A stretch of 58,903 nucleotides of DNA from Candidatus Aquidulcis sp. (GCA_020723385.1 DYIZ01000016.1:1-58903); one strand, 5' to 3'; shown: positions 1 to 7,934, counted from the stretch's first letter. The notes: generated by a model from the letters alone, not told the origin. Numbers and translations are program-made.

Positions 1-595
1 CCGACTTGCGCGGCGTCATCATCCCGGAGGGCAACAGGCGCACCCCGATGGGGGTTGCGTCCACCAGCCCAAAGATTTCTGCCTGCCCCGCGCCGACCTC
101 CCACCCGTCGAGACCGGGCGAGATGGGCAGGGAGGCGCGCCAGCCGGGCGGGGCCTGCCCGCCAAGCATGCGGCAGATTTCGGCCGCCAGCGCCTCGACC
201 GCCGCCGAGCCGAGGCCGTCGAGGGCCAGGGCGAAGGCCGGCTCGCTTCGCATAGCCAATGAAGATTGCTGTTCCAGCGCCTCGCCGATGGTGCAGACCA
301 CCGCTGTTACGCGCTGTGCGCCCGCCAGGCAGTGGCTGACCAGCGGCCCGCTGAGGCTTCTGCCGCCGGCGAGCGTGATCCGCTTGTGCCGGAGGCTCTC
401 TATCTCCCACGACTGGCAGACAGCCTGCGGGGCAAGCAGCGCCTGCCCGGCGTCGAGCGCCCGCTCAGCCAGCGCCAGCACGGCGGGATGGCGCGCCCGC
501 ACGGCAGCCGGGTGTTCTGTACCCGCCGGGTCATCAATACCCTGGCCGCGCAGCACGGCGTCAACGTCGAGGGGGAGGTGGAAGTCGGTGAGCAT
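1..595 (-). CDS. Corrinoid-protein / methionine synthase activation-domain-like protein (3' end outside window)
   Basis: An open reading frame runs on the minus strand from an ATG at 595 to the window edge without a stop, so the C-terminus is missing. The visible 198 residues have the layout of the vitamin B12-dependent methionine synthase activation domain: an Ala/Leu-rich helical middle part and a motif ending in TPRKS, like the P-x-K-S signature of that family. Such domains handle reductive reactivation of cobalamin or methyl transfer from SAM. The gene lies near an MttB-type corrinoid methyltransferase and a homocysteine methyltransferase, which fits a role in servicing a corrinoid protein. 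That corrinoid protein is not in the window. No clear ribosome binding site precedes the ATG. The family call is from motif recognition only. Confidence 0.7.
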   Translation of the reverse strand, partial: MLTDFHLPLDVDAVLRGQGIDDPAGTEHPAAVRARHPAVLALAERALDAGQALLAPQAVCQSWEIESLRHKRITLAGGRSLSGPLVSHCLAGAQRVTAVVCTIGEALEQQSSLAMRSEPAFALALDGLGSAAVEALAAEICRMLGGQAPPGWRASLPISPGLDGWEVGAGQAEIFGLVDATPIGVRLLPSGMMTPRKS

Positions 596-792
596 GGGCA
601 GGGTGTAGTTTAGCGCGATTCGGGAGGATTGGGCGAAGGGATTGTTGGGCGATTACACTGAATCAGCGCCTATTGTGCTCTGGGTGTTGGATACATTTCA
701 CCCCTTGAACCGCGAGATGATTGGTTATAGAAAGTGTCTGAAAGCGTCCAGGAAGATTACTACGCTTTACCTTTGGATGAAAGGGATTGATT

Positions 793-1521
793 TCAAGGGA
801 CGGTCCATCCCAACGCAGCTGCTTGTAGCCCCCATGCGGGATGAGGAACCGGAGGACACAAGAAGGGACATCCGCATCCTAAACTTACACCTGTTAGGTA
901 TTTGACCAGTGTGACTTTCTCCCCTGGCGAAAGGGTTACTTCTTGAAATATGGTTCTCACGCTGCCAGAGCTCCATAAAACCACATTAATTCTATTGATG
1001 GTAGTCATACCTGTGTTTTCAACTTCAACTGAAGCAGACGCCCCATACAAATCACAACTTAGCACATCCTTTGGCGTCGTTTTTAAGGGGATATAAACTG
1101 TGTCTGTAACGATACTTATTTCGTTTACAGTATAGCTTATGGTATAGCTACCAATGCCATCAATGTGACTGTAGAAAGGAGCTGTTATACCTGGGAAAAG
1201 AAGTATTTGGCCGGGTTGGGCTGATAGGGATGTGGTAATGCCGTAGTATAAATCAGTATATAAAACTGTCATCTTGATGTCCAAAATGGAATCGGATGTC
1301 AGGTTGGTTACCTCGATACTACTGATTGTTCCCCCTTTGAGACGTATAGCATTAGTCTCGCCAAGGTGAATCAAAGGTGGTCGAAAAGCTATTGGCAAGT
1401 ATTGGACAGTCGAATCGCTTTGAGTGCGAGCGATGGTGGGGGGGAAGAGCACATTGTAGGTTGTGAGCAGCAGCGTGGGGATCAAGGCGATCAAACCGAT
1501 CAAGAGTAATCTGCGTTTCAT
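793..1521 (-). CDS. Exported protein of unknown function
   Basis: The start at 1521 is chosen because a strong AGGAGG site lies just upstream and the product then begins with a textbook export signal: MKRR, a long Leu/Ile-rich hydrophobic stretch, then a polar region. The mature part (about 215 residues) is rich in Thr, Ser, Ile and Val and alternates in a way typical of beta-sandwich domains. A second stretch near residues 180-225 resembles a CARDB- or Ig-like strand pattern. No catalytic motif is visible. The final 20 or so residues are Cys/Pro rich and could be an out-of-family tail. The local base composition is more AT-rich than the neighbouring genes, which may mean recent acquisition. 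Function unknown. Confidence 0.6.
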   Translation of the reverse strand: MKRRLLLIGLIALIPTLLLTTYNVLFPPTIARTQSDSTVQYLPIAFRPPLIHLGETNAIRLKGGTISSIEVTNLTSDSILDIKMTVLYTDLYYGITTSLSAQPGQILLFPGITAPFYSHIDGIGSYTISYTVNEISIVTDTVYIPLKTTPKDVLSCDLYGASASVEVENTGMTTINRINVVLWSSGSVRTIFQEVTLSPGEKVTLVKYLTGVSLGCGCPFLCPPVPHPAWGLQAAALGWTVP

Positions 1522-1778
1522 AATCTCCTCCTTTAGAAAGTAGACCTTTACTAGGAATGGGGCGCTTGGTTTTTTTTTAGTATAGATGCAAATGCAAAAA
1601 TCTGCAAGTTGGCTAGAATTTGGAACCCCGAGGCATGTCACTCCCCTCCCCCGCCGAACCGGGGTAAAATGGGCGCAGCGTGATGTACCGCCAGCCGTTG
1701 GCCGGATTGCCAATCCGGCCAACCGTCAACAAAACTCCGCGCACTCTGTGTCTCTGTGGTGAAAACAAAGGTACCCCC
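1522..1778. other. Intergenic region between divergent genes
   Basis: This 257-bp gap separates the exported protein from the MttB-family gene. It contains a 21-bp palindrome (1700-1720) and, at about 1737-1770, a CTCTGTGTCTCTGTGGTG word of the kind that also builds the long hairpins at 4170 and 6389. A T-rich/TATAG stretch near 1570-1585 could carry promoter elements, but no convincing -35/-10 pair is seen. Confidence 0.5.
1700..1720. repeat. Palindromic repeat, copy 1 (CGGATTGCCAATC core)
   Basis: A 21-bp palindrome, perfect except at the centre, built on the core CGGATTGCCAATC. The same 13-mer core occurs at 13417-13435 and 32953-32973, always in non-coding sequence next to a gene start or end. 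Confidence 0.8.
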
Positions 1779-3212
1779 ATGATCTTTCAAGCCTCCCTGC
1801 TCTCCACCGACGAAAAACACCGCATCCATGCCGAAAGCCTGCGTATCCTGGCCGAAGTGGGCGTAAAGATCACCCACGACGCCCCCCTGCGCCTGCTCGA
1901 GGCGCACGGCGCACGCGTGGATTGGGACGCCAAAACCGCCCGCATCCCCGAGACGATGGTCGCGCGGGCGCTGGAGACCGTCCCGAAAACGCTCACGTTA
2001 GGGGCGCGCAACCCGCAGCACGCCTTTGCCATGCCTTCCCCGGTCTCGGCCTACAGCCTGGATGGCACCGGAACTTACGCCCTCGATTTCGAGACGGGCG
2101 AGCGGCGCTACGGCACACGCCGCGACATCGAGTTGGGGGCGCGCATCTTCCAGGCCATGGACACGGGCGTGATGGTCTGGCCTCCCACCTGCGCCTCCGA
2201 CGCGCCCGCCGCATCGCGCGTGCTGCACGAGTTCATCACCCTGCTCAAATTCACCTCCAAACACTGCGAGCACGAGCTGCACAGTATCGAAGAAGTCCCC
2301 TACCTCATCGAAGCGCTGCGCCTCATCCTGGGCAGCGAAGACGCCATCCGGGAGCAAAAAATCGTCTCGGTGACGTACTGCCCGGTGGCCCCCCTCGTTC
2401 ACGAAGGCCCCATGTGCGCGGCGTATCTCGAGCTGGTCGAGTACGATATCCCCATCCTCGTCCTGCCTATGCCTGCCCCCGGAACCACCGCCCCGGCCAG
2501 CCTGTATTCCAGCGTTTGCCTGGCTACCGCCGAGGCGCTCTCGTCGCTGGTCATCTTCCAGTGCGCCCGGCCCGGCTCGCCGCAGATTTTCGGCTCGGCA
2601 GCGGGCGCGGTGGATTTCCGCAACGGCAATTTCCTCGAAGGCGCGCCGGAGATGGTGCTGCAAACCGCGGCCATGGCCGAGATGGGGCGTTTCTACAACC
2701 TGCCGAACACCGCTGCTGGCTGCCTCACCGACGCCAAAACCCCCGGCCCCGACGCCCTGCTCGAAAAGCTGCTCACCACTATTCCATTGGTGATGGCAGG
2801 GGTAGACATCATCGAGGGATTGGGGGAGATCGAATCCAGCCAGACGCTCGTTCTCGAACAGCTCGTGGTGGATAACGAGATCGCCCACCTTTGCCGCCGC
2901 CTGCGGGAGGGGGTGGATTGCTCACCCGCCAGGGATTTCAACGCCGACCTGGCGAAGTTTGGTCCCGGCGGGAATTTCCTGGCCTCGCGTAACACATTGA
3001 AGGCCCCGCGCGGCGGCGAATTCTATCTGCCCCGCTTGATTGACCGCAGCCCCTACGAGGCCTGGCTGGGACTCTCCAAACCGGATGTTTACACCAAAGC
3101 CAGGGATGTCGTCCGGGGCATCCTGGAATCCCCGGTGGTTGATCCTCTCCCGGATGCTGTGACCCAATCTCTCGATGATCTGCTCGCCGAGGCCGATAAA
3201 TCGCTCGCTTGA
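1779..3212 (+). CDS. MttB-family (COG5598) corrinoid-dependent methyltransferase, non-pyrrolysine type
   Basis: The 477-residue product matches the trimethylamine methyltransferase MttB superfamily along its length: an N-terminal HAESLRILAEVGV segment, a central TIM-barrel-like region with SVTYCPVAPL and LPMPAPGTTAPAS, and a C-terminal helical part ending in DPLPDAVTQSLDDLL. Members move a methyl group from a quaternary amine to a corrinoid protein. The pyrrolysine position of true MttB is read through with no in-frame TAG, so this is the Pyl-less class, whose characterised members act on glycine betaine, proline betaine or carnitine. The substrate cannot be told from sequence. A homocysteine methyltransferase follows 61 bp downstream and a corrinoid-activation-like gene lies upstream on the other strand. 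The start at 1779 is chosen by alignment of the N-terminal helix; no good SD is visible. Confidence 0.85.
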   Translation: MIFQASLLSTDEKHRIHAESLRILAEVGVKITHDAPLRLLEAHGARVDWDAKTARIPETMVARALETVPKTLTLGARNPQHAFAMPSPVSAYSLDGTGTYALDFETGERRYGTRRDIELGARIFQAMDTGVMVWPPTCASDAPAASRVLHEFITLLKFTSKHCEHELHSIEEVPYLIEALRLILGSEDAIREQKIVSVTYCPVAPLVHEGPMCAAYLELVEYDIPILVLPMPAPGTTAPASLYSSVCLATAEALSSLVIFQCARPGSPQIFGSAAGAVDFRNGNFLEGAPEMVLQTAAMAEMGRFYNLPNTAAGCLTDAKTPGPDALLEKLLTTIPLVMAGVDIIEGLGEIESSQTLVLEQLVVDNEIAHLCRRLREGVDCSPARDFNADLAKFGPGGNFLASRNTLKAPRGGEFYLPRLIDRSPYEAWLGLSKPDVYTKARDVVRGILESPVVDPLPDAVTQSLDDLLAEADKSLA

Positions 3213-3223
3213 AACTACTCGAC

Positions 3224-3246
3224 GTAGCGACTTAAGTCGCCACTAC
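3224..3246. repeat. Short palindrome between mttB-like and homocysteine methyltransferase genes
   Basis: An inverted repeat with arms GTAG/GCGACTT and AAGTCGC/CTAC sits in the 61-bp gap. It does not end in a T-run, so it is more likely a dispersed repeat or an mRNA-processing hairpin than a terminator. Confidence 0.6.
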
Positions 3247-3273
3247 GAACCCCCTTTCAAAGGAGACCCCCTC

Positions 3274-4158
3274 ATGACTCGTTTCACCGACCGACTATCC
3301 CAACCCGGAATCCTCATCGCCGACGGCGCAACTGGCACGATGCTGCAAAAAGCCGGGTTGCCGCGCGGCGTGGCCCCCGAACGCTGGAATCTCGACAATC
3401 CCGACGCGGTGCGCGCCCTGTACCGCGCCTACGTCGAGGCCGGGTCGGACATCATCCTCACCAACACTTTTGGCGGGAGCCATCTCCGGCTGGAGAAACA
3501 CGGGCTGGAAGAGCGCGTCCACGAGGTCAATTTGTTCGCGGCGAAGCTGGCCCGCGAAGTTGCCGGGGAGCGGGCCTTCGTCTTCGGCGATGTAGGCCCG
3601 CTGGGGGTGCTGCTCAAACCATTGGGGACGCTGTCTTACGATTTCGCGGTCAGCTTTTTTGCCGAGCAAATCGCCGGGCTGGCCGATGGCGCGGTGGACG
3701 CCATTCTCGTCGAGACGTTGAGTGACCTCAACGAAGCCAAAGCCGCCATCGCCGGGGCGAGAAAAGCCGCCCCAGACCTGCCCCTGATCGTCACCTTCAG
3801 CTTCGACACCAAAGGCCGCACGATGATGGGGGTCAAGCCCGGTGACGCGGCGCGTGAAATCTGGGGGTTGGGTGTAACTGCCGTGGGGGCTAACTGCGGG
3901 CGCACACTCAGCGAGACGCTGGCCGCCATCGAAGCCATGCGCCAGGCCGTTCCCGAGGCGGCGCTGATGGCCAAGCCTAACGCCGGCCTGCCCCACGCCG
4001 AAGGCTCGGATATCGTCTACGATGTAACGCCGGAGATCATGGGCGAATATGCGCTCAAGTTCGCCGCGCTGGGTGTGAAAATCTTCGGCGGCTGCTGCGG
4101 CAGCACGCCTGAGCATATCAAAGCGATTGCCGCCTCGCTGCGAGCTGGTGTGGTTTGA
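3274..4158 (+). CDS. Homocysteine S-methyltransferase (Zn-dependent, BHMT/MetH N-terminal type)
   Basis: The 294-residue protein is a (beta/alpha)8 S-methyltransferase. The N-terminal LIADGATGTMLQKAGL, the GANCG segment at about residue 210 and the C-terminal FGGCCGSTPEHI supply the three Zn-binding cysteines that activate homocysteine thiolate. It is close to the N-terminal domain of MetH but carries no folate, cobalamin or activation domain, so it is a stand-alone homocysteine-binding module. With the MttB-like protein just upstream it may pass methyl groups from a quaternary amine, through a corrinoid protein, to methionine. The start at 3274 has an AAAGGAG site 8 bp upstream and is the first Met of the conserved domain. 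An independent methyl donor such as S-methylmethionine or betaine remains possible. Confidence 0.88.
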   Translation: MTRFTDRLSQPGILIADGATGTMLQKAGLPRGVAPERWNLDNPDAVRALYRAYVEAGSDIILTNTFGGSHLRLEKHGLEERVHEVNLFAAKLAREVAGERAFVFGDVGPLGVLLKPLGTLSYDFAVSFFAEQIAGLADGAVDAILVETLSDLNEAKAAIAGARKAAPDLPLIVTFSFDTKGRTMMGVKPGDAAREIWGLGVTAVGANCGRTLSETLAAIEAMRQAVPEAALMAKPNAGLPHAEGSDIVYDVTPEIMGEYALKFAALGVKIFGGCCGSTPEHIKAIAASLRAGVV

Positions 4159-4169
4159 CGAGGTAGGTG

Positions 4170-4265
4170 TTTTCTAAACACAAAGGACGCGAAGGGCACA
4201 CGAAGGACACAAAGAATCTTGGTGTCCTTCGTGAAAGCCTTTGTACCCTTTGTGTTTTTCTTTTT
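4170..4265. repeat. Long imperfect hairpin of ACACAAAGG words (copy A)
   Basis: About 95 bp in which the left half repeats the word (A)CACAAAGG / CGAAGG every 10-12 bp and the right half is its reverse complement, ending CCCTTTGTG then a T-run. A second copy with the same 5' flank (TTTTCTAAACACAAAGG) lies at 6389-6482. The hairpin separates two convergent genes and could also terminate transcription. Confidence 0.75.
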
Positions 4266-5715
4266 AAAACGGCCCAAAATGGATCGCCACCGCGACTGCC
4301 AGGCAGGCGATGATAACCGCCGCCAGCACAGCCCAAAAACCGGCCAGCCAGCGAATCCATTTTGGGAAGCTGACCACGGTCAGCCCCAGGCTGATCAGCA
4401 GTACCGGGTTGGTGGGATAGATCACATTGGTGAATCCCTCCCCGAAGCAGTAGGCCATCACCGTCGCCTGCCGCGTCACGCCTACCAGGTCGGCCAGCGG
4501 CAGCAGGATGGGCATCAGCAGGAAGGCTTTGGCCGATCCGGAGCCGATGAAGAAGTCCATCCCCACGCCCAGTACCAGCACAAGCAGCGCGGCCGAAAAT
4601 GGGCTGGCCTGGCTGAATCCGGCGGCGGCGCTATGCAGGATCGTGTCCATGATCCCGCCCTGGGTGACGATGTGCCGCACGCTGGCCGCCATCAAAATCA
4701 GCGGGATGGCGGGGGCGATCCCGGTCGCGCCTGACCCCATGGCTTTCAGCACCCCCTGCCGGTTGGGGGAGGCGATCAACCCGGCGCCCATCCCCCCGAT
4801 GAAGAACAGCAATCCCACGATGGGCAGGGAATAATCCGAAATGGCGGGGATGAACGGCGCGGTCACCAGCACGACGAAAATCAGCCCGATGGACACCGCC
4901 AGCCAGGCCATGGCTTTGCCGAAGGCAGGCGTCTCACTGGATGCAGCGTCCAGCCCGGTCGAAGCCTGCCCCTGGCGGTTGGCGGCGTCTTCCGCGTAGA
5001 CCGAGGATGCTTCCGGGCGGCGCTCGATTCGTCTGGCATACCACGTGATGAAGACGGCGAACAATCCGTAGACGACGACAAAAATGATAATGCGCAGCCA
5101 CGCCCCAGAGAAGAGCGGCAGCCCGGCGAGCTTCTGCGCCACGCCGATGGTGAATGGGTTGGTCACCGCCGCGGCGAAACCGAGATTCGTCGCCATGAAT
5201 GTGACTCCCAGCCCGACGAGCGAATCCCACCCCAGGTAGACGCACAGCGCCACGATCAACGGCACGAGCGGGACGATCTCCTCGACGATGCCGAAGAACG
5301 CTCCCAGGGCCATGAAAACGAAGGCGATGACCAGCAGCAGCACATATTTCCGCGCCCCAAAGCGCCTGACAAGGCGAGCCACCGCCGCCCGCAGCAGCCC
5401 GTTGTGATCCATCACCGCGAACGCCACGCCGACCAGCAGCAGGAAAACGATAATGATGATGACGACCAGCCCGTTGTCGCTGCCCAGCACCTCCACCGGC
5501 GCGGTGAGCCAGCGCCAGACCGGGTAGTTGGGCCGCTCGGTAAGAGTGAACGAGTCGGGGACGATGACCTGGCGGCCATCCTGCTCGGCGCGTGTATAGC
5601 TCCCAGCGGGGACGATGCAGGTGAGTATCCCGGCGGCCATCATCAACACGAACAGGATGAGCAGGGATTGGATGAAGGCTTTTTGGCTGATTTGCGGGCC
5701 TGCTTTTTGTTGCAT
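4264..5715 (-). CDS. YfcC/ArcD-type membrane transporter
   Basis: A 483-residue polytopic protein with about 11-12 hydrophobic segments. Motifs GIVEEIVPLVPL, GVTFMATNLGFAAAVTNPFTIGVAQ and GEGFTNVIYPTNP are those of the YfcC / DcuC-like superfamily (COG1288), annotated variously as C4-dicarboxylate, amino-acid or arginine/ornithine transporters. The substrate is not deducible. A hydrophilic loop lies at about residues 225-260. The gene starts 4 bp after the stop of ppnP on the same strand, so the two are likely cotranscribed, with ppnP first. Confidence 0.85.
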   Translation of the reverse strand: MQQKAGPQISQKAFIQSLLILFVLMMAAGILTCIVPAGSYTRAEQDGRQVIVPDSFTLTERPNYPVWRWLTAPVEVLGSDNGLVVIIIIVFLLLVGVAFAVMDHNGLLRAAVARLVRRFGARKYVLLLVIAFVFMALGAFFGIVEEIVPLVPLIVALCVYLGWDSLVGLGVTFMATNLGFAAAVTNPFTIGVAQKLAGLPLFSGAWLRIIIFVVVYGLFAVFITWYARRIERRPEASSVYAEDAANRQGQASTGLDAASSETPAFGKAMAWLAVSIGLIFVVLVTAPFIPAISDYSLPIVGLLFFIGGMGAGLIASPNRQGVLKAMGSGATGIAPAIPLILMAASVRHIVTQGGIMDTILHSAAAGFSQASPFSAALLVLVLGVGMDFFIGSGSAKAFLLMPILLPLADLVGVTRQATVMAYCFGEGFTNVIYPTNPVLLISLGLTVVSFPKWIRWLAGFWAVLAAVIIACLAVAVAIHFGPF

Positions 5716-5718
5716 GGG

Positions 5719-6036
5719 TCACCCGTACGAGCAGCAATAATCAGCGACGGCAGTGATCTTTAGTTTGAACGATGAATTGGCCGGTACCTCGAACGCATCA
5801 CCCGGTTTGAAGGTTTTCCAGTCGCTGCTGCCGGGCAGGAGCACGGTCATCTCGCCGTTGAGGACTTCCATGACTTCGCGTGCCCCGGTGCTGAATTCGT
5901 AATCGCCGGGCATCATGATCCCCAGGGTCTTGCGCGTGCCGTCGGGGAATAGCACGGCGCGGCTGGTGACTTTGCCGTCGAAATAGACGTTGGCTTTTTT
6001 GACGACGGTGACGTTCTCAAAGCGGTCTTCTGGCAT
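5719..6036 (-). CDS. ppnP: Pyrimidine/purine nucleoside phosphorylase PpnP
   Basis: A 105-residue single-domain cupin of the DUF1255 family. Visible marks are [18 protein letters not shown] at the N-terminus, [12 protein letters not shown], the [10 protein letters not shown] turn and a C-terminal [16 protein letters not shown], all typical of PpnP (94 residues in E. coli). The enzyme phosphorolyses several nucleosides to free base and pentose-1-phosphate in the cytoplasm. The start at 6036 has an AAAGGAG site upstream; a longer in-frame extension to 6141 lacks one and matches nothing in the family. It leads a two-gene unit with the YfcC-type transporter. Confidence 0.92.
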   Translation of the reverse strand: MPEDRFENVTVVKKANVYFDGKVTSRAVLFPDGTRKTLGIMMPGDYEFSTGAREVMEVLNGEMTVLLPGSSDWKTFKPGDAFEVPANSSFKLKITAVADYCCSYG

Positions 6037-6100
6037 AGGAGGCTCCTTTTGTGAGTGGATGAAATGTGGGGTTGACCAATTATAACCGAGAGGGTCTATC

Positions 6101-6175
6101 GGAAAACTATCGGCAACGCCAAAGACTCCCGGAGTTTCCAAAACTCCGAGAGTCTTTCCCGTTAATTTTGCGTTA
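6101..6175. repeat. Palindrome built on AAAGACTC..GAGTCTTT
   Basis: An inner stem (6121-6137 with 6141-6157, one mismatch) is flanked by AAACTAT/ATTTTGCG sequence. A related element with the same inner stem and flanks is at 34391-34456. It sits upstream of ppnP. Its reverse-complement structure resembles a terminator, but it is a dispersed repeat. Confidence 0.7.
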
Positions 6176-6232
6176 CTCTCTCACCGAGAGCCGCATTTGA
6201 CATCCACCCCACTCCCGGTTACAATCACGCCG

Positions 6233-6347
6233 TTTGGTCGGGGAGTAGCTGCCTGCCGGAGGGCAGGACAGGCTGCCGACACCCCGGAGCGAGGCGACCC
6301 GCTCCCGGCAGCCTGGGCGCTTCCGATTTAGCGATTTGCGAGACCGC
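6233..6347 (+). promoter_or_regulatory. yybP-ykoY manganese riboswitch
   Basis: The leader of mntP carries the diagnostic pieces of this aptamer: GGGGAGTAGC at 6240, a GC-rich P2/P3 arm, GCTGCCGACACC, the CGAGGCGACCCG arm and a closing GCGAGACC. P1 pairs GGTC (6236-6239) with GACC (6342-6345). The 3' strand of P1 runs into the stem of the terminator at 6344-6371, so aptamer closure and termination exclude each other. In characterised members Mn2+ binding stabilises the aptamer and switches expression on. The gene downstream encodes the Mn exporter, as expected. Confidence 0.9.
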
Positions 6348-6371
6348 CAACGGATGTTGGCGGTTTTATTT
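6344..6371 (+). terminator. Intrinsic terminator, expression platform of the Mn riboswitch
   Basis: CCGCCAAC (6344-6351) pairs perfectly with GTTGGCGG (6356-6363), followed by TTTTATTT. The 5' arm overlaps the last bases of the riboswitch P1 helix. Confidence 0.85.
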
Positions 6372-6388
6372 ATCTTCTGGTCAAAGAG

Positions 6389-6482
6389 GTTTTCTAAACA
6401 CAAAGGATACAATGGCCACACAAAGGGCACAAAAACTTTGTATCCTTTGTGAACCCTTTGCGACCTTTGTGTTTAAAAAGCC
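6389..6482. repeat. Long imperfect hairpin of ACACAAAGG words (copy B), inside the mntP leader
   Basis: Second copy of the hairpin at 4170-4265, with the same TTTTCTAAACACAAAGG left end. It lies between the riboswitch terminator and the mntP ribosome binding site, so it is transcribed as part of the mntP 5' leader. Confidence 0.75.
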
Positions 6483-6496
6483 CGGTGAAAGGAAAA

Positions 6497-7057
6497 ATGG
6501 AATTCGTTTCATCAGTTTTGATCGCAATCGGCCTGGCGATGGATGCTTTCGCGGTCTCGCTGGGTATCGGCACGGGCGGGCAGGCCAACAACCGCCGCGC
6601 CAAGTTTCGCCTGGCATTCCATTTCGGCTGGTTCCAGATGATGATGACGGTGCTTGGCTGGCTGGCCGGCAGCACGATTGCCATTTTCATTGGCGCATTC
6701 GATCATTGGGTGGCGATGGGCCTGCTCGGCTACGTGGGGGTGAATATGATCCGCTCGGGGTTGAATCCCGATGGCGACTGCTATCGCGCCGATCCATCGC
6801 GCGGCAAGACGCTGATGATGTTGTGCGTGGCGACCAGCATTGACGCCATGGCGGTCGGGTTGAGCATGGCGATGATCGGGACGCCGGTCATTGTGCCCTC
6901 GATCATCATCGGGGTGATCACGCTCGGTTTGTCCGCCTTTGGCCTGATGGCTGGTGGGCGATTGGGACAGAAGTTCGGCAAGCGCATGGAAATCCTGGGG
7001 GGGGTGATCCTCATCGGGATTGGCATCCGGGTGGTGGTAACTCATCTTTGGGGTTGA
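6497..7057 (+). CDS. mntP: Manganese efflux pump MntP
   Basis: A 186-residue integral membrane protein with six hydrophobic helices, the same size as E. coli MntP (188). Two inverted repeats each carry the conserved Asp motif: AIGLAMDAFAVSLG near the N-terminus and ATSIDAMAVGLS in the middle. It exports Mn2+ across the cytoplasmic membrane. The start at 6497 follows GGTGAAAGGAAAA; a longer in-frame extension lies in the hairpin repeat and is rejected. Control is by the yybP-ykoY riboswitch upstream. A hairpin immediately after the stop is a likely terminator. Confidence 0.95.
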   Translation: MEFVSSVLIAIGLAMDAFAVSLGIGTGGQANNRRAKFRLAFHFGWFQMMMTVLGWLAGSTIAIFIGAFDHWVAMGLLGYVGVNMIRSGLNPDGDCYRADPSRGKTLMMLCVATSIDAMAVGLSMAMIGTPVIVPSIIIGVITLGLSAFGLMAGGRLGQKFGKRMEILGGVILIGIGIRVVVTHLWG

Positions 7058-7061
7058 TTCC

Positions 7062-7100
7062 AAAAAGACCCCAGGGGTTTTTAAAACCCCTGGGGTCTAT
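7062..7100 (+). terminator. Hairpin terminator after mntP
   Basis: AGACCCCAGGGGTTTT (7066-7081) pairs with AAAACCCCTGGGGTCT (7083-7098). The A-rich 5' flank and T-rich 3' flank allow function in either direction. It also resembles the dispersed palindromes at 6101 and 34391. Confidence 0.75.
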
Positions 7101-7137
7101 CTTGCCGTGAACGGCAATCCGGTTTATCATTGCGCCG

Positions 7138-7839
7138 ATGACCCCCATCTCTCCCCACGATCTCGAAAACCTGGTCACGGACGTTGTCCGGCAAATTCTG
7201 AATGAGCCACCTGACCCGCGGCTCGAGTTGGTGCAAACCATCAACGAGCTGTATCTTGTCCAGCTCATCACGGCAACCGGCGGCAATTTGAGCGTCCGCA
7301 TCCCAGGCAAGGCCGAAGCCTGGATTACGCCCGCCGGCCTGTACAAAGGCGATCTGCGCCCTGAGGTGATGGTGCGCATTGACCTGGAGGGAAATCCGCT
7401 CGACCGTGGCGCGCTAACCCCCTCCAGCGAGCGCTGGGTACATACCGAGATTTACAAAGCCCGCCCGGATGTGCAGGCTATTGTTCATACCCATGCGCCG
7501 TATATCACGGTGTTGGGTTTGAGCGGCCTGCCGTTCTTGCCGGTGACTTCGGAAGCGTCGTTTCTGAAGGAATTGCCGCGTGTGCCGTTCATCATGCCTG
7601 GCACGCGTGAGCTGGCGGCGGCGGTCGCCCGGGGGATGGGCCGCAACCCGGCGGTGTTGATGCTGAATCACGGGCTGGTGGCGGCGGCTGGCAATCTGCG
7701 CCAGGCGAGCAACCTGACGCAGGTCATCGAGCGGGCTGCGCAATTGATTTGGAGCTGTTATGCGGCGGGTAAGGAGCCAGCGTTGATCCCGGCGGATTTG
7801 GTGCGGCGGTTTCAGGAGATGGGGGAGCTGAAAGCGTAA
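7138..7839 (+). CDS. Class II aldolase/adducin family protein
   Basis: A 233-residue class II aldolase fold. The ATGGNLSVR substrate-loop motif is at about residue 42, the metal-binding HTHAPY at about 117 and the third metal histidine in LNHGLV at about 180, so the Zn site is complete. Relatives are L-fuculose- or L-ribulose-phosphate aldolases and epimerases and methylthioribulose-phosphate dehydratase; the substrate cannot be fixed. The first helix (about 25 residues) is longer than in FucA. The start at 7138 is the first ATG; no clear SD. The gene's TAA stop lies inside the CGTAAAA tandem repeat that follows. Confidence 0.85.
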   Translation: MTPISPHDLENLVTDVVRQILNEPPDPRLELVQTINELYLVQLITATGGNLSVRIPGKAEAWITPAGLYKGDLRPEVMVRIDLEGNPLDRGALTPSSERWVHTEIYKARPDVQAIVHTHAPYITVLGLSGLPFLPVTSEASFLKELPRVPFIMPGTRELAAAVARGMGRNPAVLMLNHGLVAAAGNLRQASNLTQVIERAAQLIWSCYAAGKEPALIPADLVRRFQEMGELKA

Positions 7840-7934
7840 AACGTAAAACGTAAAACGTAAAACGTAAAACGTAAAACGTAAAACGTAAAACGTAAGGTGC
7901 CCTTTACGGATTACGCAATACGTTTTACGTTTTG
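7835..7934. repeat. Tandem CGTAAAA heptamers between convergent genes
   Basis: Eight perfect CGTAAAA units run from 7835 to 7890 with a decayed ninth, followed by an inverted stretch ACGTTTTACGTTTTG at 7920-7934 that can pair with them. The stop codons of both convergent genes (aldolase and scpB) are the TAA of this repeat. Confidence 0.9.

Noticed and set aside
642-905. Open frame of 87 codons on the + strand
   Set aside because: It overlaps the 3' part of the exported-protein gene on the other strand, has no ribosome binding site and no recognisable pattern.
7835-7934. CRISPR-like array
   Set aside because: The CGTAAAA units are 7 bp in direct tandem without spacers.
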